Assembly (NCBI GenBank): GCA_002600635.1 | Contig: CP021372.1 | Span: 1-64,000 of the forward strand | DNA from: Rhizobium sp. ACO-34A | GTDB taxonomy: Bacteria; Pseudomonadota; Alphaproteobacteria; Rhizobiales; Rhizobiaceae | Length of the DNA: 64,000 nucleotides | Reading direction: 5' to 3' | Part shown: positions 27,294 to 36,805 of the stretch, piece after piece | Position numbering within the stretch: position 1 is the stretch's first letter | How the letters are laid out: the number at the start of each line of letters is the position of its first letter | Made by a program: the position numbers and the translations under genes | The notes under the pieces: model-generated | What the model was told of the DNA's origin: nothing | Databases searched by the model: none | Seen by the model: the letters and a program-made list of their open reading frames with translations, nothing else

Positions 27294-27401
27294 GTTTCCG
27301 GAGGTGCTAACTAAGATTATGAATTTCTGTTTGAATTTCGATTTTGGCCTGGCGCATATTTTTTCTGATTGAAAAACAAGCTTGCTCAAACATTGTGCGA
27401 C

Positions 27402-27418
27402 TGCGCTATTCCGGCGCT
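27402..27418. promoter_or_regulatory. NtrC-like enhancer site
   Basis: TGCGCTATTCCGGCGCT agrees at 11 of 16 scored positions with the NtrC consensus as I recall it (TGCACNATTTTGGTGCA). It is about 110 bp upstream of the -24 element, a normal enhancer distance. A second half-site-like TGCACAAT lies nearby on the minus strand (about 27434-27441). Confidence 0.5.
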
Positions 27419-27452
27419 GAGTTTCGCTAGCGCATTGTGCATTGCGTGACGA

Positions 27453-28727
27453 TCAGGCCTCTTGGTGAGCCGTATCCGGACGCCCGCTGGAGCGCACCGC
27501 AAAGCCTTCGACATAGGCCGGAATGCTGGTCGGATCGAAGACGTGCCCATCCATGAAACGGTCTTCCGGGACCGTTCCTTCGGTGCGGATATCGGCGTCC
27601 GTCGGCAGCCCCGTATTGCCGAGTGCCGCCCGGTAAAGGTCGGGCCGGAAGGCCGATGCGGCAGCCGTTGCGCCGGCGTCGCTGTACTCGGCCTGTCCCC
27701 AGCGGATCATCTGGCTGTAGATCCACAGCGCCTGGCTCGGCCGGGGGTAGTTGGCGTGTTCCTTGTGGAAGAGGAAATAGTCCGGAATGACGCGCACGTT
27801 GCCCTTGGCGTCGAGGCTGAATTCGCCGGATAGAACGCGGCGGATGATGTTGACGGGGGCCGCGATGAAGCGTGGGCCGGCCAGCAGTTCGGCCAGCGCG
27901 TCGTGGTTTTCGGGTGCGTCGCACCACTGGGCGGCTGCATCGAGCGCAACGATCAGGCGGGACACGGTTTCCGGATGGCTCTCGGCCCATTCGGGCCGCA
28001 TGCCGATCACCTTTTCCGGCGCGGAAGGCCAGATGTCCTGCTTGGCGGCGACGATGCGGCCGACGCCCCGTTCGGAGGCAACCATGTTCCATGGTGCTCC
28101 GACACAAAAGCCGTCGATGGCGCCGGCGGCCAGCGCGTCGGATGTCAGCGGCGGCGGGACGACGACGAGCTTGACGTCCTTGTCCGGATCGATGCCGCCT
28201 GCGGCCAGCCAGTAGCGGAATTCGTAGTTATGGGATGAGAACGGATACGTCATGCCGAGCGTCGGCAGGGGCTCTCCATGCGTTTTCATGTCCGAGAGGA
28301 CGCGGGCGAACGCGCGGGCATTGTCGAGGGCGCCTGCCGTTTCCGTCAGGCCCGCCGCTGCCTGCATCCGTTCGTAAAGCCGCAGGGAGAGGGTAATGGC
28401 ATTGCCACCCCGGCCCAGCGAGAAGGGCGCAATCGTTGGCGACGGATTGGAGCCCAGCCCCAACATGGAGGCGACCGGCATAGGGGAAAGCATGTGGGCG
28501 ATGTCGAACTGACGGAAGGCGAGGCGATCGCGGACGTTTGCCCAGGAAACGTCACGCACCAGATCGAGGTGCAGGCCTTCCTTTTCGGCGAAGCCGCATT
28601 CGGCGGCAACGATCAGGATCGAGGCATCCATCAGCGGAATAAAACCCGCGCGGAGCGTTTTCGGCTCGCTTGCGCCGACGATGGCCGGCGTGGGTTGTCC
28701 CGCCTTGATATCTGCCGTTCTCGTCAT
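27453..28727 (-). CDS. nasS: Nitrate sensor NasS (NrtA-like, cytoplasmic)
   Basis: 424 residues, clearly paralogous to NrtA (FRYWLAAGGIDPD, VGAPWNMVASERG) but with no export signal: it starts MTRTADIKAG and enters the fold directly. In Azotobacter and Paracoccus such proteins bind NasT and release it when nitrate or nitrite is bound (established knowledge). The ATG at 28727 has GGAG eight bases upstream; a GTG at 28736 lies too close to that site. It sits 48 bases after nasT and 355 bases before nrtA. Confidence 0.9.
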   Translation of the reverse strand: MTRTADIKAGQPTPAIVGASEPKTLRAGFIPLMDASILIVAAECGFAEKEGLHLDLVRDVSWANVRDRLAFRQFDIAHMLSPMPVASMLGLGSNPSPTIAPFSLGRGGNAITLSLRLYERMQAAAGLTETAGALDNARAFARVLSDMKTHGEPLPTLGMTYPFSSHNYEFRYWLAAGGIDPDKDVKLVVVPPPLTSDALAAGAIDGFCVGAPWNMVASERGVGRIVAAKQDIWPSAPEKVIGMRPEWAESHPETVSRLIVALDAAAQWCDAPENHDALAELLAGPRFIAAPVNIIRRVLSGEFSLDAKGNVRVIPDYFLFHKEHANYPRPSQALWIYSQMIRWGQAEYSDAGATAAASAFRPDLYRAALGNTGLPTDADIRTEGTVPEDRFMDGHVFDPTSIPAYVEGFAVRSSGRPDTAHQEA

Positions 28728-28775
28728 CTCATTCACTCCGCTTCCTCCTGACTCCGGCCTTCATAGAGGCCGGCA

Positions 28776-29363
28776 TCACATCAGGAGGCCCGCCGCGGTC
28801 ACCACGCTCTGGGCGATCTCGGCAAGCTTCTTCTTCTCGTTCATGGCCGTCTGGCGCAGCAGCGCAAAGGCTTCCTCTTCCGACAGTCCGCGCATCTTCA
28901 TCATGATGCCCTTGGCGCGCTCGATCACCTTGCGCTCTTCCAGCGCGGTCCTGGCGTCCGCCAGCTCCCGCTGAAGGCGACTGAAGGCGTTGAAGCGGCT
29001 GACGGCCATGTCGAGGATCGGCTTCACCCGCTCCTTCTTCAGGCCGTCGACGATATAGGCCGAGACACCGGCATCCACCGCCGCCTCGATCGAGGCCGTA
29101 TCGGAGCGGTCGACAAACATTGCAATCGGACGGCTCACCGTCCGCGTCAGCTGGAAAAGGTGTTCCATCATGTCGCGATCGGGGTTCTCGAGATCGATGA
29201 CGATGACATCAGGCTCGATCGTTTCGATGATTCTGGCGACACCCTGAACGGAATTGATAACCGTGACATTGGCATGCCCTGCCTCCCGCAGCCCCTCTTC
29301 GATAATGGAAGCGCGGATCGCGTTTTCGTCAATGACCAGAATAGTGAGATCGGATGCCGACAT
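28776..29363 (-). CDS. nasT: Antiterminator NasT (receiver plus ANTAR domain)
   Basis: 195 residues. N-terminal response-regulator-like domain (LTILVIDENAIRASII, VIVIDLENPD near residue 50), a short coiled coil (FNAFSRLQRELADARTALEERK), then an ANTAR RNA-binding domain (RAKGIMMKMRGLSEEEAFALLRQ). It should bind the nrtA leader and prevent termination when NasS carries nitrate. The start at 29363 (MSASDL) is preferred to one 15 codons earlier, which would precede the domain with an unrelated stretch. First gene of a nasT-nasS unit. Confidence 0.93.
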   Translation of the reverse strand: MSASDLTILVIDENAIRASIIEEGLREAGHANVTVINSVQGVARIIETIEPDVIVIDLENPDRDMMEHLFQLTRTVSRPIAMFVDRSDTASIEAAVDAGVSAYIVDGLKKERVKPILDMAVSRFNAFSRLQRELADARTALEERKVIERAKGIMMKMRGLSEEEAFALLRQTAMNEKKKLAEIAQSVVTAAGLLM

Positions 29364-29464
29364 GGCCGAATGTTGTCGCAGTGCAATATCATTGGCAAGC
29401 CATAACAATTCCGTTCCTCGCGAATTTGCGAGCGTGCGCCGTCTGTGGGACGGTATCTTTATTC

Positions 29465-29481
29465 AAGCAGATCTGGCGCCA
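29465..29481 (-). promoter_or_regulatory. Candidate sigma-54 promoter of nasT-nasS
   Basis: Minus strand TGGCGC-CAGAT-CTGCTT has the GG-N10-GC spacing of -24/-12 promoters with two departures from consensus (TGGCAC-N5-TTGCA). It would start transcription about 90 bases before the nasT ATG. Weaker than the nrtA promoter. Confidence 0.4.
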
Positions 29482-29972
29482 GGCTTGTTCTGAAAAACGG
29501 CTGAAAGCGAATGTGGTTATGTCGCGAGGTTCTGGGATGCAGCGCATCCTGTCGGATGGTGTGGTAGCCCCGCAAGGGCATCGGCCGTTTGGGAAATTAT
29601 CTAAAAGTCACATCCGATTATGAAAGGCAGTTGGAAAGGCATTGCAACTGATGTGCGGGCTGATGCTGCCGTAGCCAGGTTAGCGAGCGGACATCTTCAG
29701 TTTGTTAGGATTGATGGACCGGATCTCAAGTCGGCGGTTGGTGCAGTGCGTCGAACCGAGTAACGCGAACGAGATATCGGGACGTGGCGATCCGAAATCA
29801 TCCCGCCTAGCTCCAATCCGTTAAGGCGCCAGCATCTGGCAGGATCGTGCTCTCCGCAGTCGCGGAAGGGACAAGCGAAGCGTCCGGACCCGATCAGAAT
29901 CTTGCCATCATCGGGTCCTGAATTTAATGCTGCGGTGAGGGAAAACATCCTGCAGCGCAGGTTTTTGCCCAT
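29482..29972. other. Intergenic stretch between nasT and the sulfatase operon
   Basis: About 490 bases with no credible gene. A 91-codon frame on the minus strand (29697-29972) is rich in Arg, Cys and Pro without any recognisable motif and has no ribosome site, so it is left out. The sulfatase operon's likely end hairpin lies at 29886-29918. Confidence 0.5.
29886..29918 (-). terminator. Possible end hairpin of the sulfatase operon
   Basis: 9-bp perfect inverted repeat GGACCCGAT (29886-29894) and ATCGGGTCC (29910-29918) about 55 bases past the sulfatase stop codon; no T tract. A smaller stem CCTGC-AGC-GCAGG at about 29951 is followed by TTTTT on the plus strand and could stop transcription coming from the other side. 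Confidence 0.35.
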
Positions 29973-31472
29973 TTATTCAGGCGGGGAGAGCCCGATCCGG
30001 CGATAGGCCTCCGGTGGTGCATCGTTTTCCTTCATCAATTGGATCATCCGCTCGATGAGGCGGGCTTCCGTTTCCGGATCGGACAACGGCTGCGCCTGTT
30101 GCGGGTCGACCGCGACGTCGTAGAGACGTGTCTCGCTCTCGATGAGGGAGCCGGGGCCATAGTTCATGAAGAAGGGCGACCGGTGCTGGACTGGTATCTG
30201 GAGCAGGGGAACGTCCTTGGTCCAGTCGAAGGGCGGGTGCAGCCGCGCCTCGCGCAACTCCTCCGGCGTGAAGCGCGTCTTCAGATGGGTCGGCATCAGC
30301 GTGTACTGGTAGATTTCCTGGTTCAGTACATCGTCCGGATAGCGGTGATAGGTGTAGTCACCGTCGGTGATGTTCACCGCTCCGCCGAAATAGCCGAAGA
30401 TCACCGCGTCATGATGGGTTTCACCGACGAGGGCCCGCCCTTTCATTTCCTCGGCCGGAGGTTCTCCGAAGAGCGCCAGCAAAGTCGGTGCGATGTCGAT
30501 AGACTGTGTGACATCGCCGACGCGGCCCGAACGCGGTGCCCGGGGGTCGTGTATGAAGAGCGGGATGTTGGCGATCTCCTGATAGATCGTCATCCGGTTC
30601 TTGGCCCACAGGTCATGCTCGCCGAGAAGGAAGCCGTGGTCGGTCGTCAGGACCAGCGCCGTGTCCTTCCACAGGTCGTATTCATCGAAGGCATCGAGCA
30701 GCTTGCCGAGCAGGTGGTCGCAATGGGCAAGCGTCGCGCGGTAGTTGGCCCGCAGTTCGTCCGCTTCGCCGGGATCGTCATTGCCGCGACCATAGGTCGG
30801 CCAGTCGCGGATCGGTCCGTTCCAGCCTGTGCGGAACGCTTCCTTGAAACGGTCGGGCGCATGGAAGGGCTCATGCGGATCGAAGGTCTCGATCTGGAGA
30901 AGCCAGTTGTCCGCGTCATGGTTCCTCGCCAGAAAATCGAGACCGTGCGCGAAAGTCTTGTAGGACGGAAAGTCCTCTTCCTGCGCGATGAACTCGCGGT
31001 TGACGATATACGGTTCGAAGACGTGCTTGATGCCGCCGCCCCGCTGTTTGGGGTGATACTTCTCGCTGAGCGCTGCGATGTCCCTCGACTTGTCGACCTT
31101 CCACGGATCCGCCTCCTGTCCTCGAACGAATTCGAAGGTGGTGTAGCGATTGTGATAGGTTGCCCCGCCATCCTCCCAGTAGTGATAGTGGTCGGTGACC
31201 AGATGGGAATGGACGCCGGCCTTGAACAGAAGTTCAGGGAAGGCATTGTCGAAGGGTTCGAGCGGCCCCCAGCTCCGGTGCAGGAACGACAATCGCCCGG
31301 TCATCATGTCGCGCCGCGCCGGCATGCACGGCATCGAGCCGACATAGTGCTTGTCGAAAACAAGAGAACGGGCTGCCAGCCGATCGAAGTTCGGTGTTGG
31401 AACGTCGGTTCCCCCATAAGGTCCGAGCAGGTGGCGATTGAGGCTGTCGAACAGCAGGAAGACAACTTTCAT
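29973..31472 (-). CDS. Sulfatase (formylglycine-dependent)
   Basis: 499 residues of the alkaline-phosphatase/sulfatase superfamily. The N-terminal metal motif (LLFDSLNRH), the maturation sequence CMPAR with the cysteine at 49 (C-x-P-x-R, converted to formylglycine) and the later metal site TTDHGFLLGEHDL are all present. No signal peptide is visible, so it probably acts in the cytoplasm on imported sulfate esters. The start at 31472 overlaps the TGA of the transporter ATPase gene (ATGA), so it is translated with the importer. The substrate is unknown; it lacks the features I would expect of choline sulfatase. Confidence 0.92.
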   Translation of the reverse strand: MKVVFLLFDSLNRHLLGPYGGTDVPTPNFDRLAARSLVFDKHYVGSMPCMPARRDMMTGRLSFLHRSWGPLEPFDNAFPELLFKAGVHSHLVTDHYHYWEDGGATYHNRYTTFEFVRGQEADPWKVDKSRDIAALSEKYHPKQRGGGIKHVFEPYIVNREFIAQEEDFPSYKTFAHGLDFLARNHDADNWLLQIETFDPHEPFHAPDRFKEAFRTGWNGPIRDWPTYGRGNDDPGEADELRANYRATLAHCDHLLGKLLDAFDEYDLWKDTALVLTTDHGFLLGEHDLWAKNRMTIYQEIANIPLFIHDPRAPRSGRVGDVTQSIDIAPTLLALFGEPPAEEMKGRALVGETHHDAVIFGYFGGAVNITDGDYTYHRYPDDVLNQEIYQYTLMPTHLKTRFTPEELREARLHPPFDWTKDVPLLQIPVQHRSPFFMNYGPGSLIESETRLYDVAVDPQQAQPLSDPETEARLIERMIQLMKENDAPPEAYRRIGLSPPE

Positions 31473-32545
31473 TGGTCGGAAACTCCCGTTATCGGCGGCA
31501 GGACACTGCCGGTGGCCTTGTCGAAGAGGTGGATACGGCCGGGTTCTGCTCGCAGCCAGACGGTGTCGCCGACGCGACTTTGCGAGCCCGAACGACGCCA
31601 ACAGATCTGCTGGCCGTCATGATCTCCGAAGACGTAGGTTTCCGCGCCCAGATGCTCCACGATGTCGAAGGTCAGCGGCAGGGCGTCGGGCGCACCCTGC
31701 TCGGTAACCACCAGATCTTCGGGCCGGATGCCGATATCGACCATTCCGGGCGCTGACGAACTTTGGCCCAGAGTGAGATTGCCTGCCCTTACCGTTCCGT
31801 CTCCGGTGATTTCGCCTTTGAGGATGTTGATCCCCGGCGCGCCGATAAACTCGGCGACGAAGCGGTTGACCGGGTTGGTATAGATATCGAGCGGTGATCC
31901 GACCTGAACGATCCTGCCACGATCGAGCACGACAATCCGGTCGGCCATGGTCATTGCCTCCACCTGATCGTGCGTGACGTAGATCGAGGTGGCGGAGAGG
32001 CGTTCATGCAGGGCCCGGATCTCGGTGCGCATCTGCACGCGCAGCTTGGCATCGAGATTGGAAAGCGGTTCATCGAACAGGAAAAGGGCCGGCTTGCGCA
32101 CGATGGCACGTCCCATTGCGACGCGTTGCCTCTGTCCACCCGAGAGCTGTCGCGGCTTGCGGTCGAGCAAGGCGGAAAGATCGAGCAGACGGGCGGCATC
32201 CTCGACCGCAGCATCGATTTCCGGCTTCGGCCGGCCGGAAAGCTTGAGACTGAAACCGATGTTGTCGCGCACCGTCATGTGCGGATAGAGCGCATAGGAC
32301 TGGAAGACCATGGCGATGTCACGCTCGCGCGGTTCCAGGCCGGTAACGTCGCGGCCAGCGATCTCCACGGTGCCGGCGTCGGCATCCTCAAGGCCTGCAA
32401 TCACCCGCAGAAGCGTCGATTTTCCGCAGCCCGAAGGGCCGACGAGAACCAGGAATTCTCCGTCCTCGATATCGAGCGAGATCTGCGACAGGATCTGCGC
32501 ACCACCGAAATTCTTGCCGATATTTTCGACATTCACTCTTGCCAT
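31469..32545 (-). CDS. Carbohydrate-type ABC importer ATPase (UgpC/MalK family)
   Basis: 358 residues: ATPase domain with Walker A GPSGCGKST (about 36-44), signature LSGGQRQRVAMGRA and Walker B LFLFDEPLSNLDA, followed by a TOBE/OB-type regulatory domain (about 240-358) with the family's IGIRPEDL motif. It energises the two permeases encoded upstream. The coupled overlap with the sulfatase gene links import to desulfation. Confidence 0.93.
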   Translation of the reverse strand: MARVNVENIGKNFGGAQILSQISLDIEDGEFLVLVGPSGCGKSTLLRVIAGLEDADAGTVEIAGRDVTGLEPRERDIAMVFQSYALYPHMTVRDNIGFSLKLSGRPKPEIDAAVEDAARLLDLSALLDRKPRQLSGGQRQRVAMGRAIVRKPALFLFDEPLSNLDAKLRVQMRTEIRALHERLSATSIYVTHDQVEAMTMADRIVVLDRGRIVQVGSPLDIYTNPVNRFVAEFIGAPGINILKGEITGDGTVRAGNLTLGQSSSAPGMVDIGIRPEDLVVTEQGAPDALPLTFDIVEHLGAETYVFGDHDGQQICWRRSGSQSRVGDTVWLRAEPGRIHLFDKATGSVLPPITGVSDQ

Positions 32546-32553
32546 GTTTGCTC

Positions 32554-33384
32554 CTATTTCACCGCGCCGCCGGTCAGGCCCTGGGTGACGAAACGCTGGC
32601 CGAAGATCATCAGCAGCAGTGCCGGCAGGATCGCGATCATGGAGGCGGCGGCCATCGGACCGTTCTGGATTTCGAACTGCTGTGCGAACTGGGCGATACC
32701 GATCGGCACGGTGGCGGCGGCGCGCGATGCAAGCGTGAGGGCGACGGAAAACTCATTCCAGCTGAAAACGAAGGCGAGCACGCCCGCGGCGATCAGCCCG
32801 GGCACCACGAGAGGCAGGACCACCTTGCGGAACACCTGGAACGGCGAGCAGCCATCGACACGGGCGGCGTCTTCCAGTTCGATCGGCACATCCCTGATAA
32901 AGCCCATCAGCAGCCAGACGGTCAGGGGCAGATTCAGCACGACATGCACCAGCACCAGCGCCGTCAGCGTGTTGTAGAGACCCAGCCAATGGAAGAGCAG
33001 ATACCAGGGACCGACAAGGGTGAGCGTCGGCATGACATGAAAGACAAGGGTCCACCCGAGGAAGAGGCGGGAAATCAGCCGGGAATATTTCTGTCGTTCC
33101 AGCACGTAGGCGGCGAGAATCCCGACCACCAGCGTGATCAGGGTGCTGATCGCCGCAACGGTCACGCTGTTGAACAGGTTGCGAGGCAGGTTCGAACGTC
33201 GTCCGAACAATACCTGCTGGTAGTTGGCAAGCGTCGGATCGAAGAGGATCTCACCCGTTGCGATCGATATCTCGGTCTTGAACGAGGTCGCGAGGATGTA
33301 AAGGAAAGGCACAAGGGTGAAGATTACCGAAAGCGCGAGAAGCATGTAGCCGAGACCGAGGCTGCGTCCCTTGAGCTCAAGCAT
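32554..33384 (-). CDS. ABC importer permease (MalG type)
   Basis: 276 residues, six membrane segments starting at about residue 12. The EAA loop is EDAARVDGCSPFQVFRKVVL, as in sugar-type permeases. It overlaps the companion permease gene by 8 bases and is 8 bases upstream of the ATPase gene. Confidence 0.93.
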   Translation of the reverse strand: MLELKGRSLGLGYMLLALSVIFTLVPFLYILATSFKTEISIATGEILFDPTLANYQQVLFGRRSNLPRNLFNSVTVAAISTLITLVVGILAAYVLERQKYSRLISRLFLGWTLVFHVMPTLTLVGPWYLLFHWLGLYNTLTALVLVHVVLNLPLTVWLLMGFIRDVPIELEDAARVDGCSPFQVFRKVVLPLVVPGLIAAGVLAFVFSWNEFSVALTLASRAAATVPIGIAQFAQQFEIQNGPMAAASMIAILPALLLMIFGQRFVTQGLTGGAVK

Positions 33385-34324
33385 TGCGCGCCTCCGCCCA
33401 GCGCATGCCGAGCCGCGCGGTCAGGAGAAAGACCAGGATCATCACAATCGTCACCACGGAAAGAAGCGCGCCATAACCCATGGCGTTCTGCTCGAAATAG
33501 ACCTTGTAGAGCCTGAGGCTCAGCACTTCGGTCGATGTGCCGGGCCCGCCGCCGGTGAGGAGCACGATCTGGTCGAAGACCTTGAAGGCGGCGATGGAGC
33601 GGAAGATGAAGGCGACGCCGATTGCCGGTGCCAGCAGCGGCAGGACGATATAACGAAGAAGCTGACGACGATTGGCTCCGTCCATCCTCGCGGCCTCGAT
33701 CACCTCGCGGGGCAATCCTTCGACGCCGGCAAAGAGGATCAGAAACACCAGAGGTGTCCAGTGCCAGATATCGACTACCACGACCGACAAAAGGGCGATC
33801 GAGGTTTCGGACAGCCAGCCGACTTTGGCGAAGCCGAATGCCTCGAGGATCTGGTTCAGCGGACCGAAATCATACGAGTAGATCAGCCGCCACATGGCTC
33901 CAATGGCGACAGGCGAGACGAGAATGGGCAGGATCGTCACGGTCCTGATCAGTCCCTTGCCGCGACGAACCGAAGCCGCGAGAAGAGCCAGCGCGACGCC
34001 CAATACCAGTTCGATCGAGACGGACAGGACGACGAACAGGATGGTGTTCAGCGTCGCCGTGAGAAAAAGTGCGTCGCCCAGCAGCAGGTTCAGGTTGGAC
34101 AGGGGTTTTAACGCCCACTCGACCTTTCCGCGGGAGATCGAGATTTCGGTCAGTGCCATGGCAAACAGGTTCAGCACCGGCACGACCGTCAGCACGGCCA
34201 GCAGGATTGCAGCCGGCCACAGGGCAAGATGCCGAAAGGCCTGCCTGCGGCGAGGCGCCCTTTGAGGGCGCCCCGCTTCGTTTCGATTGCCGGAGACTGC
34301 AGTCATGGCTGTCTTGTGTGTCAT
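33377..34324 (-). CDS. ABC importer permease (MalF/UgpA type)
   Basis: 315 residues with an Arg-rich 30-residue cytoplasmic start and six membrane segments; EAA loop EAARMDGANRRQLLRYIVL. Its ATG overlaps the TGA of the binding-protein gene by 4 bases, and its own end overlaps the next permease, so the operon is tightly coupled throughout. Confidence 0.93.
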   Translation of the reverse strand: MTHKTAMTAVSGNRNEAGRPQRAPRRRQAFRHLALWPAAILLAVLTVVPVLNLFAMALTEISISRGKVEWALKPLSNLNLLLGDALFLTATLNTILFVVLSVSIELVLGVALALLAASVRRGKGLIRTVTILPILVSPVAIGAMWRLIYSYDFGPLNQILEAFGFAKVGWLSETSIALLSVVVVDIWHWTPLVFLILFAGVEGLPREVIEAARMDGANRRQLLRYIVLPLLAPAIGVAFIFRSIAAFKVFDQIVLLTGGGPGTSTEVLSLRLYKVYFEQNAMGYGALLSVVTIVMILVFLLTARLGMRWAEARNA

Positions 34325-35688
34325 TCAGCGAGATCGGGAAGACGGCCGGTCTTGCGGCCGGATTTCTGGAAAACGGCCTCGATCTCCTTGGCCGCCGTGT
34401 TCAGTGCTGCAGCCGGGGTGAGTTCACCGATCAGCGCCTGGTTCAGCCGCAGGCCGAGGATGTCGTTTACCTCAGCGGCTTCGGCATAGCCGAACAGGCT
34501 GACGGCTCCATCGAGATTGGCAAGATAGGCCTTGACCCAGAAATATTCCGGCTTGTCGGCAAGGGGTTCGAGAACATCGGCGCGAACAGGCACGCCACCG
34601 GCTTCCACATAGGCTTCCTGGGCCGGCTTCGAAACGAACCATTTCAGGAAGGCCAACGCGGCCTGCTTTTCTTCAGGTGTGATGTTCTGCGGGATCGCGG
34701 ATACCCAGTTGCCGATCGGCGAAGGAAGCTTCTTGCCATCGACTGTCGGGTTCGGAACGGCGCCCAGCTTGCCGACAACCACGGATTTCGCCGGATCCGT
34801 CAGGCTGGACATGGCCGCAACGACCACCTGGATTTCGGCAGCCTTGCCCGCAGCCAACAGTTGGATCACGTCGTTCTGCGTCAACGCGGCGACGTTCTCG
34901 GGTCCGCAGCCCTTGAGGATCCCGATGAACTTCGTCAGTGCGGTCAACGCCCCGGGGCTGTTGATGGTGACTGTATAGTCGCCTTCTTCCATGTTGGCGG
35001 CGATGTCGCCACCATAGGCGAGAAGATAGGGAGACCAGTCAAAGCGGATGGAGCCGCGCTCGCCACGCGTCACATAGCCGTAGAGGCCGGAGGACTGCTG
35101 TACGGCCTTGCAGCTCGCAGCGACGTCATCGACCGTGACGGGCGGGGTCAACTTGGCCTGCTCGTAAAGGTCGGTGCGATAGACCTGCATATGGGTGTTG
35201 CAGTTCGGCGGAACGCCGTAGAGAGCGCCGCCTTCCGGCGTGCGCCAGCGCTTTTCGGCATTCCACCAATGCGTCAGGCCGCAGGCGAAGACCTCTTCCG
35301 GCAATTTGAATTCCGGGTCGATATCTTTCAGCGGCGTCAGAGTGCCGCCCTCGTAGAATTCGACAGTCCAACCACCGTCGATATTCAGCAGTTGATGCGT
35401 GCTCTGCGTGCCGCGCACGTCGTTGCGGGCTTTTTCCAGCATACCCGCATAAGGCGTGACATCCAGTTCGACCACATTGCCCGTCTGCTCCTCATAGAGA
35501 GCAACGGCGGCTTCGTAGCCAGAGAACCAGGGCGAAGCGTTGATCAGAACGGTGATCGGCACCTGTTTGCCGACATCCGGAAAGTCATCCTGCGCCGCAG
35601 ACGGCGTGGCAGCAATGCCCGAAGCGAGCAGGGCTGCGGCGAGCACTGTCCGCCACTGCAGGCGGACCGAACGAAGTATCGCGGTCAT
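34321..35688 (-). CDS. ABC importer substrate-binding protein (family 1)
   Basis: 455 residues with a Sec signal peptide (hydrophobic core LAAALLASGIAA, cleavage after about residue 32 at PSAAQ). The mature part is a family 1 extracellular solute-binding protein (VPITVLINASPWFSGYEAAV; WWNAEKRW; ATLTPLKD-like loops). It contains several cysteines (in FACGLTHWW, NCNTH, CKAVQ, KGCGPE), more than usual, which may form disulfides. First gene of a five-gene operon ending with a sulfatase, so the ligand is probably a sulfated organic molecule (inference). Confidence 0.91.
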   Translation of the reverse strand: MTAILRSVRLQWRTVLAAALLASGIAATPSAAQDDFPDVGKQVPITVLINASPWFSGYEAAVALYEEQTGNVVELDVTPYAGMLEKARNDVRGTQSTHQLLNIDGGWTVEFYEGGTLTPLKDIDPEFKLPEEVFACGLTHWWNAEKRWRTPEGGALYGVPPNCNTHMQVYRTDLYEQAKLTPPVTVDDVAASCKAVQQSSGLYGYVTRGERGSIRFDWSPYLLAYGGDIAANMEEGDYTVTINSPGALTALTKFIGILKGCGPENVAALTQNDVIQLLAAGKAAEIQVVVAAMSSLTDPAKSVVVGKLGAVPNPTVDGKKLPSPIGNWVSAIPQNITPEEKQAALAFLKWFVSKPAQEAYVEAGGVPVRADVLEPLADKPEYFWVKAYLANLDGAVSLFGYAEAAEVNDILGLRLNQALIGELTPAAALNTAAKEIEAVFQKSGRKTGRLPDLAE

Positions 35689-35814
35689 GAGTTTGTCCTC
35701 CGTTGGTATGCCTTAAAACAACACATACTTTATAGACTTCATTGACAAAACTATCGGAGGATCGATGATGTAAAATGAAATCAGCGGGCTTCAGTCATAA
35801 CCTCAGGGAATGAG

Positions 35815-36723
35815 ATGGATAGAAATCTTCGAGCGTTCCTTTCCGTAGCAAGAAAGGGCAATTTGACCGCCGCTTCGGAGGAAATTGGTCTCACACAGCC
35901 CGCCGTGACGAAAACGATCCGTCGGCTCGAATCCGAGCTCGGTGCCGAACTTTTTACGCGAACGGCGCGGGGAATGTTCCTCAATGAAGCCGGAAGGCGC
36001 TTCATGGAACGTGCGGAAGCAATCGAAAACCAGTATCGTTTCGCCGCAGAAGAAATGGCGGCGCACAAACGGCAGGAAAAGCCGGTGCTACGGATCGTGG
36101 CAGGCGTCGCCTATCAAAGTGGCCTCGCTGCCCGCTTCGTCAGTCGCCTTCATGTCGATTTCCCCGAGACCATGATCGAGTTGCGCGCCGATCTCCTGGC
36201 GCCCAGCCGCCCCGAACTGATGCGTGGAGATATCGACATGATCCTTGGTGCGCTGATCGGCGTCCCGCCGGAAGGCATCGTCACCCGTTCTCTGCTGTCG
36301 GCGAATGTCGTGGTCTTCGCCGGACCGGACAATCCCCTCTATGATCGGTCGGTCGTCTCGCTAGCGGATACCGCACCCTACTCGTGGGCGCTGCTGCATC
36401 GCGACGATCAGACAATGGCGCGACTGAAACGCGCCTATGACGACCTGCGCCTCCCGACCCCGCGTATCGGCCTTACAGCTCATACGATCGAGGCCTGTCT
36501 GGATATCGTAGGCAATTCCACCGCATTGACGGCGGCGGTCGATCCGGTCCGGCCATTGGCCGGCGAGCGCGGCCTGCGTCAGTTGCCACTGACCTCACCG
36601 CTCTGGAGCTTCGAATCCGGGCTTTGGGTCAGGACGTCCTCGCTCGGCTACCCGATCATCCAGCGATCGATCGAAATACTTGAGGATCTTTGCGCACCGC
36701 TCCGAGATAAAAATTCGTCATGA
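35815..36723 (+). CDS. LysR-family regulator of the sulfatase region
   Basis: 302 residues; helix-turn-helix at about 14-40 (KGNLTAASEEIGLTQPAVTKTIRRLE), effector domain from about 90. Divergent from the binding-protein gene over 126 AT-rich bases and co-directional with the second sulfatase and the formylglycine-generating enzyme 82 bases downstream, so it is placed to control both arms. The ligand is unknown; the domain is GbpR/CbbR-like rather than CysB-like by eye. Confidence 0.92.
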   Translation: MDRNLRAFLSVARKGNLTAASEEIGLTQPAVTKTIRRLESELGAELFTRTARGMFLNEAGRRFMERAEAIENQYRFAAEEMAAHKRQEKPVLRIVAGVAYQSGLAARFVSRLHVDFPETMIELRADLLAPSRPELMRGDIDMILGALIGVPPEGIVTRSLLSANVVVFAGPDNPLYDRSVVSLADTAPYSWALLHRDDQTMARLKRAYDDLRLPTPRIGLTAHTIEACLDIVGNSTALTAAVDPVRPLAGERGLRQLPLTSPLWSFESGLWVRTSSLGYPIIQRSIEILEDLCAPLRDKNSS

Positions 36724-36805
36724 CTTGCTGCTCCGAAATTCATTTCACGCATGCCGGCTCCGTCGCTACGGTCACTCGCGATTTTGACAGCATTCGGAGC
36801 ATACT

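Noticed and set aside
29697..29972. 91-codon minus-strand frame after the sulfatase operon
   Set aside because: No ribosome site, no motif, and odd composition; it also overlaps the likely end hairpin.
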